Shown here piece by piece: positions 8,833 to 18,638 of a stretch of 34,320 bases of DNA; positions within the stretch are counted from its first letter, which is position 1; every line of letters begins with the position of its first letter. The notes beneath the pieces are model-generated. The model was not told where the DNA came from. It saw only the letters and a program-made list of their open reading frames with translations, and did no database searches. The position numbers were made by a program, and so were the translations under genes. The stretch comes from Fervidifonticultor_A tertius (lineage in GTDB: Bacteria > Sysuimicrobiota > Sysuimicrobiia > Sysuimicrobiales > Humicultoraceae). The DNA lies in contig JAVKIY010000030.1 of assembly GCA_031459235.1 (NCBI GenBank), positions 1 to 34,320 on the forward strand. The letters are read 5' to 3'.

Positions 8833-9306
8833 ATGCAACTGCACCCTGTGACGGCGGGCGATCCCAAGTTCCGCGACTGGCTCCGCCGGTACCGCGAGGA
8901 GATCACCGGCGAGCCGCCCGACGACGCCTGGCTCGACCGCTACACCGAGGCGTTGTTCGCCGACGGCGGCAAGCACCGCCACGTCTGGTGGGGCGTGGAC
9001 GGCGGCCGGCGGGTCGGGTTCGCGGTCGCCGTGCTCAACCGGCACTGGGCTAACCGGGGCCGGATGCAGGGCGTCATCGGCGAGTTCTTCATCTACCCCG
9101 AGTTCCGCCGCGAGGGCCTCGGTCGGCGCATGGCGCAGGCGGTCATCGACTGGCTCAAAGACCACGGCGCCGACGAGATCCAGGCCGGGGTCTTCGTCGG
9201 CAACGTGCGCGGCCTGCGCTTCTGGGAATCGGTCGGATTCCACCTGGCGCGCTACTCCCTCGTCTACCGCCCGGACCTCCCGCGCGAGCCCGAAGAGGAC
9301 GAGTGA
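8833..9306 (+). CDS. GNAT-family N-acetyltransferase
   Basis: This 157-residue acetyltransferase has the acetyl-CoA binding motif A (IGEFFIYPEFRREGLGRRMAQ, about residues 77-97, with the R-R-x-G-L-G loop) and the following motif B (GLRFWESVGFHLARYSLVYR). The substrate is unknown. It lies 66 bases after the DinB gene, with no feature seen in the gap, and 10 bases before accC, so it probably belongs to the same transcript. No strong ribosome-binding site precedes ATG 8833. Confidence 0.85.
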   Translation: MQLHPVTAGDPKFRDWLRRYREEITGEPPDDAWLDRYTEALFADGGKHRHVWWGVDGGRRVGFAVAVLNRHWANRGRMQGVIGEFFIYPEFRREGLGRRMAQAVIDWLKDHGADEIQAGVFVGNVRGLRFWESVGFHLARYSLVYRPDLPREPEEDE

Positions 9307-9316
9307 CCGTCCGGCG

Positions 9317-10795
9317 ATGCCGCACCCCGGCCGCCTGTTGATCGCCAACCGCGGCGAGATCGCGGTGCGCGTGATCCGGGCGTGCCGCGACCTCGGGCTC
9401 TCGCCGGTGGCGGTCTATGCGCCGTCTGAGGCCCACGCCCCGCACGTCCGGCTCGCGGACGAGGCGCTCGCGCTGCCGGGCGATGCGCCGGCCGAGAGCT
9501 ACCTCGACGGGCCGCTGCTGGTCGGGCTCGCGCGCCGCGCGGGCGCCACCGCGATCCACCCGGGCTACGGGTTCCTCTCGGAGAGCGCGGACTTCGCGGC
9601 GGCGTGCGAGGCCGCGGGCCTGGTGTTCGTCGGGCCACCGGCCGAGGTGCTGGCCCGCTGCGGTGACAAGGCCGCGGCGCGCGAGGCGGCGGCCGCCGCC
9701 GGCGTCCCCGTGCTCCCGGGGACCGGGCCGGTGGACGACGGCGGCGCCGCGCACGAGGCCGCCGCGATCGGCTATCCGTTGCTCATCAAGGCCGCGGGCG
9801 GCGGCGGCGGCAAGGGCATCCACCTGGTGCGCGTCGCCGACGAGTTGCCCACGGCCCTGCGCCTGGCGCGCGGCGAGGCGCGCGCCGCCTTCGGCGATTC
9901 GCGCGTCTACCTGGAGCGGTGGCTCGACCGGCCTCGGCACGTCGAGGTGCAGGTGCTCGCGGATGCGGCGGGGCGCGTCGTGCACCTCGGTGAGCGCGCG
10001 TGCTCGGTGCAGCGCCGCCACCAGAAGCTCATCGAGGAGGCGCCTGCGCCCGGGCTCTCCGGATCGCTGCGTCGGAGGCTGGCCGACGCCGCGGTGCGCG
10101 TGGCTCGCGCCATCGGCTACCGCAACGCCGGCACCGTCGAGTTCCTGGTGGACGGCGAGGCCTGTTTTTTCCTCGAGGTGAACGCGCGCATCCAGGTCGA
10201 GCACCCGGTGACCGAGGCGACCACCGGTGTGGATCTGGTGGCCGCGCAGATCCTGATCGCCGCGGGGGCCGACCTGCCGGTGCGCCAGGACGACGTGCGG
10301 CCAGCCGGCTGCGCCATCGAGTGCCGGATCAGCGCCGAGGACCCGCACGGCGGCTTCTTGCCGTCGGCCGGCCGCGTGGACGGCGTGGTCGAGCCCGCGG
10401 GGCCCGGCATCCGCGTGGACAGCGGGCTCTACGCCGGGCAGACGGTCTCGCGGCACTACGACCCGTTGCTGGCGAAGGTCATCACCTGGGCCCCCGACCG
10501 CGACGGGGCCATCGCGCGCATGCGTCGGGCGCTTGGGGAGTTCGGGGTCTCGGGTGTTGACACTACGATCCCGTTCCACCTGTGGGCGCTCGAACAGCCG
10601 GCGTTCGTGGCGGGCGACTACGATGTCCGGTTCGCGGACGCGTGGGGGGCGGCACCGTCCTCGCCCGCCGCGGTGCGGCTCGCGATCCTGGCGGCGGCGG
10701 CCTGGACGCGCGCGCGCGCCGGCCGGCTGCGCCTGCCCGTCGACGGCGCGGCCCCCCGGTGGGTGGCGCGCGCCCGCGAGGAGGCACTGCGGTGA
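9317..10795 (+). CDS. accC: Biotin carboxylase subunit of acyl-CoA (propionyl-CoA) carboxylase
   Basis: This enzyme carboxylates biotin on the carrier protein using ATP and bicarbonate. The 492-residue chain contains the N-terminal LLIANRGEIAVRVIRA motif, IHPGYGFLSE, the ATP-grasp glycine loop KAAGGGGGKG (about 156-165), the HxHxQK-like ERACSVQRRHQKLIEE stretch and the catalytic EVNARIQVEHPVTE motif. No biotinyl domain follows in the same chain; that is on the next gene, whose GTG overlaps this stop (GTGA). The alpha subunit is therefore split in two, unlike the long PccA fusion of many bacteria. Confidence 0.93.
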   Translation: MPHPGRLLIANRGEIAVRVIRACRDLGLSPVAVYAPSEAHAPHVRLADEALALPGDAPAESYLDGPLLVGLARRAGATAIHPGYGFLSESADFAAACEAAGLVFVGPPAEVLARCGDKAAAREAAAAAGVPVLPGTGPVDDGGAAHEAAAIGYPLLIKAAGGGGGKGIHLVRVADELPTALRLARGEARAAFGDSRVYLERWLDRPRHVEVQVLADAAGRVVHLGERACSVQRRHQKLIEEAPAPGLSGSLRRRLADAAVRVARAIGYRNAGTVEFLVDGEACFFLEVNARIQVEHPVTEATTGVDLVAAQILIAAGADLPVRQDDVRPAGCAIECRISAEDPHGGFLPSAGRVDGVVEPAGPGIRVDSGLYAGQTVSRHYDPLLAKVITWAPDRDGAIARMRRALGEFGVSGVDTTIPFHLWALEQPAFVAGDYDVRFADAWGAAPSSPAAVRLAILAAAAWTRARAGRLRLPVDGAAPRWVARAREEALR

Positions 10796-11306
10796 GGCTT
10801 GAGGTCGAAGCCGCCGGAAAGCGGCGCCAGCTCGAAGTGAACGGCGACGCCGGCGCGCTGATCGTCACGCTGGACGGCGAGCGCGTGCCCGTGCGGCTGC
10901 AACCAGTCGCAGGCGAAGAGTGCGCGCGGCTGTGGGTGGACGGCCGCGCCAGTGCGGTACGGATTCGCGAGGCGCACGACGCGCTGTTCGTGACCGTCGG
11001 CGCCGAGCGCGTCGAGGTGCGGGTGCGGCGTGCGCTGCCGGCGCGCGTTCGTCGCGCGACGGCAGCCGCGGGCGCCCGGCGCGTGGAAGTGCGCGCGCCG
11101 ATGCCGGGGCTCGTGGTGGCGGTCGCGGTCGAGGTCGGTGCCGAGGTGCGTGCCGGCCAGGCCGTGGCCGTGGTCGAGGCGATGAAGATGCAGATGGACC
11201 TACCCGCGCCCTCCGACGGCCGCGTGGCCGAGGTGCGCGCGCGCGCGGGCCAGGAGGTGGCGGCCGGCCAGGCCCTGATCGTGCTGGCGCCGGAGGGGGA
11301 TGGGCG

Positions 11307-11310
<4 letters not shown>
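10792..11310 (+). CDS. Biotin carboxyl carrier protein
   Basis: This 172-residue carrier has a C-terminal biotinyl/lipoyl domain (about 98-170) with the biotin site EAMKMQ, Lys132, preceded by the usual APMPGLV turn. Residues 1-90 form a beta-rich region that probably corresponds to the BT domain linking carrier to carboxyltransferase in propionyl-CoA carboxylases. GTG 10792 overlaps the biotin carboxylase stop, and its own stop overlaps the mutase start (GTGA), so the three are tightly coupled. Confidence 0.9.
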
Positions 11311-12910
<1,600 letters not shown>

Positions 12911-12914
<4 letters not shown>

Positions 12915-13060
12915 GCCCCGCTCCTCTCGCCGTCCCGGCGTGCGCCCGCCGCCTCAACTTCCAGCATCCCCAGGCCCGCCGCCACCGCCTCTGCCCGGTT
13001 GCGCGCGCCCAGCGCCTCGAAGATCTCGCTGACGAGCTTCTTCACCGTCGCCGGGCTGAC
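12911..13060 (-). pseudogene. LuxR-type helix-turn-helix remnant
   Basis: Reading leftward from 13060, the frame gives VSPATVKKLVSEIF and then LGARNRAEAVAAGL, the recognition-helix half of a LuxR/GerE DNA-binding domain. The expected preceding helix (GLSNxEIAxxL) is only faintly visible, and the receiver or sensor part is missing, being replaced by RHS-derived sequence. The stop codon overlaps the mutase stop on the other strand. It is best seen as the tail of a regulator gene destroyed when the RHS region formed. Confidence 0.5.
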
Positions 13061-13116
13061 CGCCCGCGGCTGGCTGCTCAACCACTTCTCCGCCCTCATC
13101 ATGCCCGAGCCCGGCA

Positions 13117-13800
13117 ACCCCACCCGCCTCTCCGTGCGGGAGGCCGACGGAAACCGGGGCTGAGGGTGCCACCCGGCGCGACCGCGCCAACCCGGACGTG
13201 GGGCTCGTCTATGCGTCCCAGGACATCGTCCCGGGCCTCATCGAGGAAGCTCGCGACGCCAACGCCAACGTCACGACCTACACGTGGACGACCTTCCCCA
13301 ACCAGATCCACGCCTACATCGCCACCATCCGCGACCCGGTGAACTGGACGACCACGTATGCCTACGAGCGCTCCTACGAGGTCTGCGTGCAGGAGGGCCC
13401 CCAGGGCCAGTGCCAAGCCACCCGCTGGCACTACCGGGTGCGCGCGGTCACCGACCCCTGGGGCCGCACGGCCACGTACACCTACACCGCCCAGGGCCAG
13501 CTCGCGTCCGTCACCAACGGTGCGGGCCGCACGACCAGCTACACCTACGAGCCGCTCCTCGCGCGCCGCCTCCTCAGCGTCACCACCGCCCGCGGCCACA
13601 CGACGGCGCTGCAGTGGAGCACCCTCGCCAACGCCGGCCGCATCACCCGGGTCACCGCGCCCGATGGCAGCGTCACGACCTACAGCTACACGATCCAGGG
13701 GACCGGCATTGGCACGACCGTGGTCACGAACGCCCGCGGCCACGCCACCACGTACCTCATGGACACCAACCCCGACGAGGACTACCAGTGGGGTGGGTGA
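13117..13800 (+). pseudogene. Truncated, frameshifted RHS-repeat gene
   Basis: VREADGNRG (13134-13160) is followed at once by a stop codon. At 13165 GATRR resumes in another frame and runs to 13800 through IEEARDANANVTTYTW, DPWGRTATYTY, NGAGRTTSYTYE and TAPDGSVTTYSY. The same blocks occur, in order, in the complete RHS gene on the other strand at 15916 to about 15060. Compared with that copy, 245 bases are missing between VREADGNRG and GATRR, which explains the frameshift. The right end stops abruptly near 13795, where it meets the tail of the opposite copy. No start codon with a ribosome-binding site is seen. Confidence 0.75.
13134..13770 (+). repeat. Left arm of an imperfect inverted RHS repeat
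   Basis: This arm encodes the same succession of RHS segments as the bottom strand of 15060-15916. Matching anchors are VREADGNRG (13134-13160 and 15916-15890), GATRR (from 13165 and from 15640) and the TAPDG block (near 13655 and near 15165). A short match spans 13165-13183 at the DNA level with one difference; the rest is clearly related but diverged, so these are old paralogues, not a recent duplication. Confidence 0.7.
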
Positions 13801-16321
13801 GCCGGGTCCGGTTGCCGGCCCCGTCGTACTGGAAGGTCCAGGACAGCGTGCCCTGGGTGAGCTGGGTGAGGCGGTTGGCCCCGTCGTAGGTCGCGGTGGT
13901 GGTGCCCCCGCCGGGGTTGGTAAGCGTGATCCGGTTGCCTGAGCGGTCGTAGGTGGCCTGGACGACCGTGCCGTCGGGAGAGGTGGTCCGGGTGAGGCGG
14001 TCGAGGGGGTCGTACTGGAACTGGGTGGTGCCGGTGGGGTCGACCAGGGTCAGGCGGTTGCCGTTGGCGTCATACGTGTAGCTGATCGTCTGGCCGCCGG
14101 CACTGACCTGGGTGAGGCGGTTGGCCGCATCGTAGGTGAAGGTGTGGACCTGGCCCTTGCGGTCGGTCATCTGGGTGCGGTTGCCGACCGGATCGTACTG
14201 GGAGGTGGTGGTCTGGTTGAGGGCGTCGCGGACCTGGGTGAGGCGGTTGACCGCGTCGTAGGTGAAGGTGGTGCTGTGGCCGCGGGCGGTGGTGAGCTGG
14301 GTGAGGTTAGAGACCGCGTCGTACTGGTAGGTGGTCTGGCCGCCCAGCGGGTCGGTGATCCGGGTCAGGCGGTCGCGGGTGTCGTAGGTGAAGGTGGTGA
14401 GCTGGGTCTTGGCGTCGTAGGTGCGGAGGCGGTTGCCGGCCTCGTCGTACTCGTGGCGGACGACGTAGCCGAGCGGGTCGGTCACCCGGGTAACGAGGCG
14501 GCTGGCGTCATACTCGGTGGCCCAGGTGCGGCCGTTCCCATCGGTCCTGGTGACCGGGTCGTCGGCGGCGTTGTAGGTGAAGGAGGTCACTCCGCCGGCG
14601 GGCGGGGTGATGGTCTGGACCTGGCGGCGGGCGGTGTAGGTGTAGGCGGTGGTGAAGCCGCGGGGGTCGATGACCTGACTGACGCCGCCCCAGGCGGTGT
14701 AGACGTACTGGGTGAGGCTCTCGTCGGCGGTGCCGACGGCGCGGCGGACGTGCGTGAGGTTGTGCTTGGTGTCATAGGTGTAGTTCGTCCGGACGCCGCG
14801 GGGGTTGATGAGGCTGAGCTGGTTGTCGTTCGCATCCCAGGTGGCGGTGGTGGTGAGGTTGAGCGAGCCGACGGCGCGGACGACCTGGGTGACCTTGTTG
14901 CGGGGGTTGTACTGGTAGGTCGTGCGCTGCCCCCGGGCGTCGAGGACCTCGGTGACGTTGCGCCGGGTGTCGTAGGTGTACTGGGTGACGTGGCCCAGGT
15001 GGGTGGTAATCCGGGTGACGTTGCCGACGTAGGGGTCTTCCGGGTCGCCGGAGGCCTCCACGATCTGGTAGGTCGTCCTGTTCCCGCGGGCGTCGGTGAC
15101 CGTCGCCGTAGCGACGCTGGCCGTGCCCGTGTAGGCATAGGTCGTGGCCGTGCCGTCCGGCGCGGTGACGCGGGTGACGCGGGCGGCCCCGATGGTCAGG
15201 GTCCAGTCCAGCGTCCAGGTGTGGCCGCGGGGATTCGTGACGGTGCGCAGGCGCCGCCAGGTGTCATAGGTGTAGCTGGTGGTGCGGCCGGCGCCGTTGG
15301 TGACGCTAGCCAGGAGGTTCTGCGCGTTATAGGTGTAGGTGGTGGTGCGGGCCCAGGGGTCGGTGATGGTGCGGAGCCGGTAGACCCACTTGTGGGACAG
15401 ACAGGCCCCGGCCTCCGGGTGCTCCTCCACGCAGACCTGCTGGTGCTGTTCGTAGCCGTAGGTGGTCAGGCGGTTGACGGGGTCCCGAACGCTGGCGATG
15501 TAGGCCTGGATCTGGTTGGGGAAGGTGGTCCAGGTGTAGGTCGTGACGTTGTTGTTGGCGTCGCGTGCCTCCTCGATGAGGTGGGTGGCGGGCGCGACCT
15601 GGCCGGCGACCTGTGCGAGCCGGTTGCGCCGGGTGGCACCCTTGGGGAGGGACATCATGAGGAGCCCGGTGGGCGCGCACTCGATGCTCTGGGTCCCGAC
15701 CCGCCGCTGGATCCGCACCCGCTGCCGCGGAGCCGGGGTCGGCTGTGGTGTGGGGCTCTGGCCCTCGGGGTCGGTCTGCCAGCAGGTGTACTGCTCCTTG
15801 AGGGTGGTGACGGTGCCGATGGTCTTCTGGTAGATGGCCCACTTTTCGTTGGGGCCGGGACCATGCTCCCACCCGGTGAACTTGTGCCGGCCGCGGTTGC
15901 CGTCGGCCTCGCGCACGAAGAAGCCGGCCGTGTTGGGATCGGTGGTGATGTCGGAGAGCTGGCTGAGCTGCCAGCCCTTGTAGTGCTCGAGGGCCCCGAA
16001 TCCTCCGATCCCGATCGCGGTCGCGGGGGTAGGCTTGGTGTTGCTGTAGGTGCGCACGATGAACGGGGTCCGCCCCGGCCCCCAGAGGTCCACGACGCGG
16101 ACGGTCGCATGGCCGTCGCGGACGTCCACGTCGATGGAGACCTCGGGCGTCTGGTGCTCCGGCTGCTGCCCGAGCGGATCCTCGGGGACCGGCAGCGGCG
16201 GAGACGGATCTTGCCCTGCGTGTGCGCGCGGCATCAGTCGCGGCGTCAAGGATGCCGCCAGGAAGATCAGCGTGATGAGGCAGGTCAGGACGAGCTTGCT
16301 GGGCCGCCGGATGGGACGCAT
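13757..16321 (-). CDS. Secreted RHS/YD-repeat protein, C-terminus cut off
   Basis: This 854-residue protein has a signal peptide (basic MRPIRRPSK start, hydrophobic core, likely cleavage after AHA near residue 35), a non-repetitive N-terminal third, and about 25 YD repeats of the type YDxxGNxxxxTD from roughly residue 270 onward. ATG 16321 has AGGAGG ten bases upstream. RHS proteins form a large beta-barrel shell that usually ends in a conserved core (D-P-x-G-x-x-R) and a variable toxin tip. Here the repeats break off at THPTG, then 12 unrelated residues read from the antisense of the other RHS copy lead to a stop. Both the core motif and any toxin are absent. Lower G+C than its neighbours suggests horizontal origin. 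Confidence 0.85.
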   Translation of the reverse strand: MRPIRRPSKLVLTCLITLIFLAASLTPRLMPRAHAGQDPSPPLPVPEDPLGQQPEHQTPEVSIDVDVRDGHATVRVVDLWGPGRTPFIVRTYSNTKPTPATAIGIGGFGALEHYKGWQLSQLSDITTDPNTAGFFVREADGNRGRHKFTGWEHGPGPNEKWAIYQKTIGTVTTLKEQYTCWQTDPEGQSPTPQPTPAPRQRVRIQRRVGTQSIECAPTGLLMMSLPKGATRRNRLAQVAGQVAPATHLIEEARDANNNVTTYTWTTFPNQIQAYIASVRDPVNRLTTYGYEQHQQVCVEEHPEAGACLSHKWVYRLRTITDPWARTTTYTYNAQNLLASVTNGAGRTTSYTYDTWRRLRTVTNPRGHTWTLDWTLTIGAARVTRVTAPDGTATTYAYTGTASVATATVTDARGNRTTYQIVEASGDPEDPYVGNVTRITTHLGHVTQYTYDTRRNVTEVLDARGQRTTYQYNPRNKVTQVVRAVGSLNLTTTATWDANDNQLSLINPRGVRTNYTYDTKHNLTHVRRAVGTADESLTQYVYTAWGGVSQVIDPRGFTTAYTYTARRQVQTITPPAGGVTSFTYNAADDPVTRTDGNGRTWATEYDASRLVTRVTDPLGYVVRHEYDEAGNRLRTYDAKTQLTTFTYDTRDRLTRITDPLGGQTTYQYDAVSNLTQLTTARGHSTTFTYDAVNRLTQVRDALNQTTTSQYDPVGNRTQMTDRKGQVHTFTYDAANRLTQVSAGGQTISYTYDANGNRLTLVDPTGTTQFQYDPLDRLTRTTSPDGTVVQATYDRSGNRITLTNPGGGTTTATYDGANRLTQLTQGTLSWTFQYDGAGNRTRLTHPTGSPRRGWCP

Positions 16322-16399
16322 GGCCGCAGGCCTCCTGGCTCGTGGAGTCTTGCGGCCACGAGCATAGGAAGCGCCGCGGGCGTGCGGCAGTCGCCAACC

Positions 16400-16434
16400 G
16401 GCTCTTTTTGGGGCGCCATCTGGCTCTTTCGGGG
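16400..16434. repeat. Two direct repeats upstream of the RHS gene
   Basis: GGCTCTTTTTGGGG (16400-16413) and GGCTCTTTCGGGG (16422-16434) start 22 bases apart, two DNA helical turns, and lie about 80-115 bases upstream of the RHS start codon on the other strand. The arrangement looks like a paired activator site, but no regulator can be assigned. A 6-bp hairpin (GTAGCC/GGCTAC, 16436-16451) sits next to them, towards the HD-GYP stop codon. Confidence 0.35.
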
Positions 16435-16483
16435 TGTAGCCGGATGGCTACGCGATCAGCCGACGCGTGGGCTCGGTGCCGAT

Positions 16484-18538
16484 TCAGGCGATCGGAGTGG
16501 GGACCGTCGGCGCGTCCGCGTGACCGGGCGCGAACAGGCCGCGGTACGCCTCGCGGGCCTCAGGCGATAGCCCCTGCTCGGTCTCGCGCAGCAGGTGCAT
16601 CGCGATGCGCCGGCCGCCGAGCCGCTCGATGTCCACCAGCAGCCAGGCCAGGACCTGCCGCCGGGCCTCGAGCGTCAGGTGGCGGTGCGACGCCCGGACG
16701 TCCAGCGCGCCTTCCTGCCAGGCAACCATCCAGCCGCTGCGCTCCGCCTGGCGGCGCACGCGCTGCACGATCGCGCGCGCGAGCTCCTCGCCCGCGAACT
16801 GCGCGAACCGGTCCAGCAGGCCCCCGGCCATGAGCGCGAAGACGTCCGCGGACGTCGCTGTCTCGCCGTCGGACTCGTCGGCCGGCATGGCGGCTGACCG
16901 CTCCTCGTGCACACGGACGAATGCGTCCACGACCGCCGGGTCGAACTGGGAGCCCGCGCACCGTCGCAGCTCGGCGATGGCCTCCTGCGGCTCCATCGCC
17001 GGCCGGTAGACGCGGTCGGACGTCATGGCCTCGTAGGCGTCCGCCACGGCCAGGATGCGCGAGCCCAGCGGGATAGCCTCACCCGCCCGCCGGCCCGGGT
17101 AGCCCCAGCCATCCATGTGCTCGTGGAGGTGCCGGACGATCTCTACGACCTCCTCGGGGAAGCCGGCGGTGCGCAGCAGCCGGGCGCCGATCAGCGAGTG
17201 GCTCTGCATCGTCTCCATCTCGGGTTCGGAGAGCCGGCCGGGCTTCAACAGGATGCTGTCCGGGATGCCGATCTTGCCGACGTCGTGGAGCATCGCGGCG
17301 GTGCGGATGTGCTCGCGGGTCTGCTCGTCGCACCCGAGCGCGCGGGCAGTCAGCTCGGCGTGGCGCGCGATGCGCAGCGAGTGCCCGCCAGTGTAGGCGT
17401 CGCGCACGTCGATGGCCTCGCCGAGCGTTTCCAGCGTGCGGTTGTAGGCCGCGCGCAGCTGGTCGTGCATCGACGCGTGGTAGAGCGCGGTCGCCGCCAG
17501 GTTGCCGAGCAGCATCGCCGGCGGCAGGTCTTCCTCGCGGAAGCGCGATGGGCGCCGCGAGTCCGCGAGCACCATCGCGCCCACCGGCGCCTCCCCGTGG
17601 ATCAACGGGATGCCGACCGCGCCCTGCAGCCCATAGGTTCGGGCCAGCGTCGCGTCCGGGTGGTCGCCAGCCTCGGGCAGGCGATGGACGAGGACCGGCC
17701 GGCGCTCGCGGACCACTCGGGCCGCGAGCAGGTCGGTGTCGACGATGGGCCGGCGCAGCGCGAGGAACGCGTCGCGGGCCGGGCCGGTCGCGGCCGAGCC
17801 CACGATCTCGTCGCCCTGCACGAGCCAGATGAAGACATGGTCCACGTCGAACAGGCGGGGGATTTCCTCGCACACGGCCTGGAGCGCCATGGCGACATTG
17901 CCCGCCAGCTTGACCGGCACGCCGATCCGGCCGATCGCCTCCATCAGCCGCGTGCCCTTGTGCGCCACCTGCTCCATGCGGGTGGCGTAGCGGCTCAGGT
18001 AGGCGACCAGCAGGTAGAGCACCCAGAAGAAGCCCAGACGCGCCACCAGCTCGAAGGCGACCGCGCCGGGCGCCAGGTCCACGCGGAGGGTCATGAGGGC
18101 CAGCGCCCCCATGCTGCCCGCCACCGCGAGTGCGCCCGCGGTCTCGCCGTAGCGCAGCACGTTCCCGACGATCACCAGCGCGAGCAGCCAGAGATACGGG
18201 CTCGCCGCTCCACCGCTCGTGGTGACCGCGGCGGCGGCGAGCACGAAGTCGAGCACCGTGTTGAGCAGGATGCGCAGCCGCGTCCAGGCCGTGGGCCGAC
18301 CGGGCCGGATGAAGATCTGAGGCACGGAGTAGAGGAAGGCCACCGCGACGAGGAGTTCCCACACCCCCGCGGCAGGCCGCGCCATCGGGAAGGTGACGAG
18401 CGCCGTGCCCGCGGCCGCGGCGGTGATACCGAACCGCAGCCAGGACATGAACTGCTCGGTCGCCTCCAGGCCCGGCCGCAGGGTGGGGTCCAACAGCGCG
18501 CGCGCCGCCAGCGTCGCTTGGACCACGAGTCGGTTCAC
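16484..18538 (-). CDS. Membrane sensor with GAF and HD-GYP domains
   Basis: HD-GYP domains usually hydrolyse the second messenger cyclic-di-GMP. From GTG 18538 the protein has 684 residues: about six membrane helices (roughly 35-190), a GAF-type sensory domain (about 215-360), then HD-GYP (about 385-560) with His418-Asp419 in HDVGKIGIPD and the GYP triplet at 479-481 (HEHMDGWGYPG), and a C-terminal extension of about 110 residues of unknown role. The frame stays open far upstream across the meaB gene, but that part has no domain character, so the start is placed at GTG 18538; ATG 18448 is an alternative. It is divergent from meaB-mce and convergent with nothing; its stop faces the RHS upstream region. 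Confidence 0.85.
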   Translation of the reverse strand: MNRLVVQATLAARALLDPTLRPGLEATEQFMSWLRFGITAAAAGTALVTFPMARPAAGVWELLVAVAFLYSVPQIFIRPGRPTAWTRLRILLNTVLDFVLAAAAVTTSGGAASPYLWLLALVIVGNVLRYGETAGALAVAGSMGALALMTLRVDLAPGAVAFELVARLGFFWVLYLLVAYLSRYATRMEQVAHKGTRLMEAIGRIGVPVKLAGNVAMALQAVCEEIPRLFDVDHVFIWLVQGDEIVGSAATGPARDAFLALRRPIVDTDLLAARVVRERRPVLVHRLPEAGDHPDATLARTYGLQGAVGIPLIHGEAPVGAMVLADSRRPSRFREEDLPPAMLLGNLAATALYHASMHDQLRAAYNRTLETLGEAIDVRDAYTGGHSLRIARHAELTARALGCDEQTREHIRTAAMLHDVGKIGIPDSILLKPGRLSEPEMETMQSHSLIGARLLRTAGFPEEVVEIVRHLHEHMDGWGYPGRRAGEAIPLGSRILAVADAYEAMTSDRVYRPAMEPQEAIAELRRCAGSQFDPAVVDAFVRVHEERSAAMPADESDGETATSADVFALMAGGLLDRFAQFAGEELARAIVQRVRRQAERSGWMVAWQEGALDVRASHRHLTLEARRQVLAWLLVDIERLGGRRIAMHLLRETEQGLSPEAREAYRGLFAPGHADAPTVPTPIA

Positions 18539-18576
18539 GCCCGGTAGATGCCCCCGCCGGCGCGTCGCTAGACGGT

Positions 18577-18593
18577 GTTTGACAGCGCCAAAC
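18577..18593. promoter_or_regulatory. Inverted repeat in the HD-GYP / meaB-mce divergent gap
   Basis: GTTTGACAGCGCCAAAC has arms GTTTG and CAAAC seven bases apart, a spacing typical of dimeric regulator sites. It lies between two divergent genes, 39 bases from the HD-GYP start and 46 from meaB. TTGACA inside it also looks like a -35 box for meaB, but TATCCT at 18626-18631 is too far away (41 bases) to pair with it. Confidence 0.4.
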
Positions 18594-18638
18594 GTCGGGC
18601 GGTCCCGGGGCGCGCGCGGGCCTGCTATCCTAGCGGTG

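Noticed and set aside
14144..16570. 808-residue reading frame on the top strand over the RHS gene
   Set aside because: It is a low-complexity Gly/Val shadow of the repeat-rich RHS gene, with no recognisable domain.
18579..18631. TTGACA and TATCCT as a promoter for meaB-mce
   Set aside because: The spacing is 41 bases, far from the 16-18 needed.
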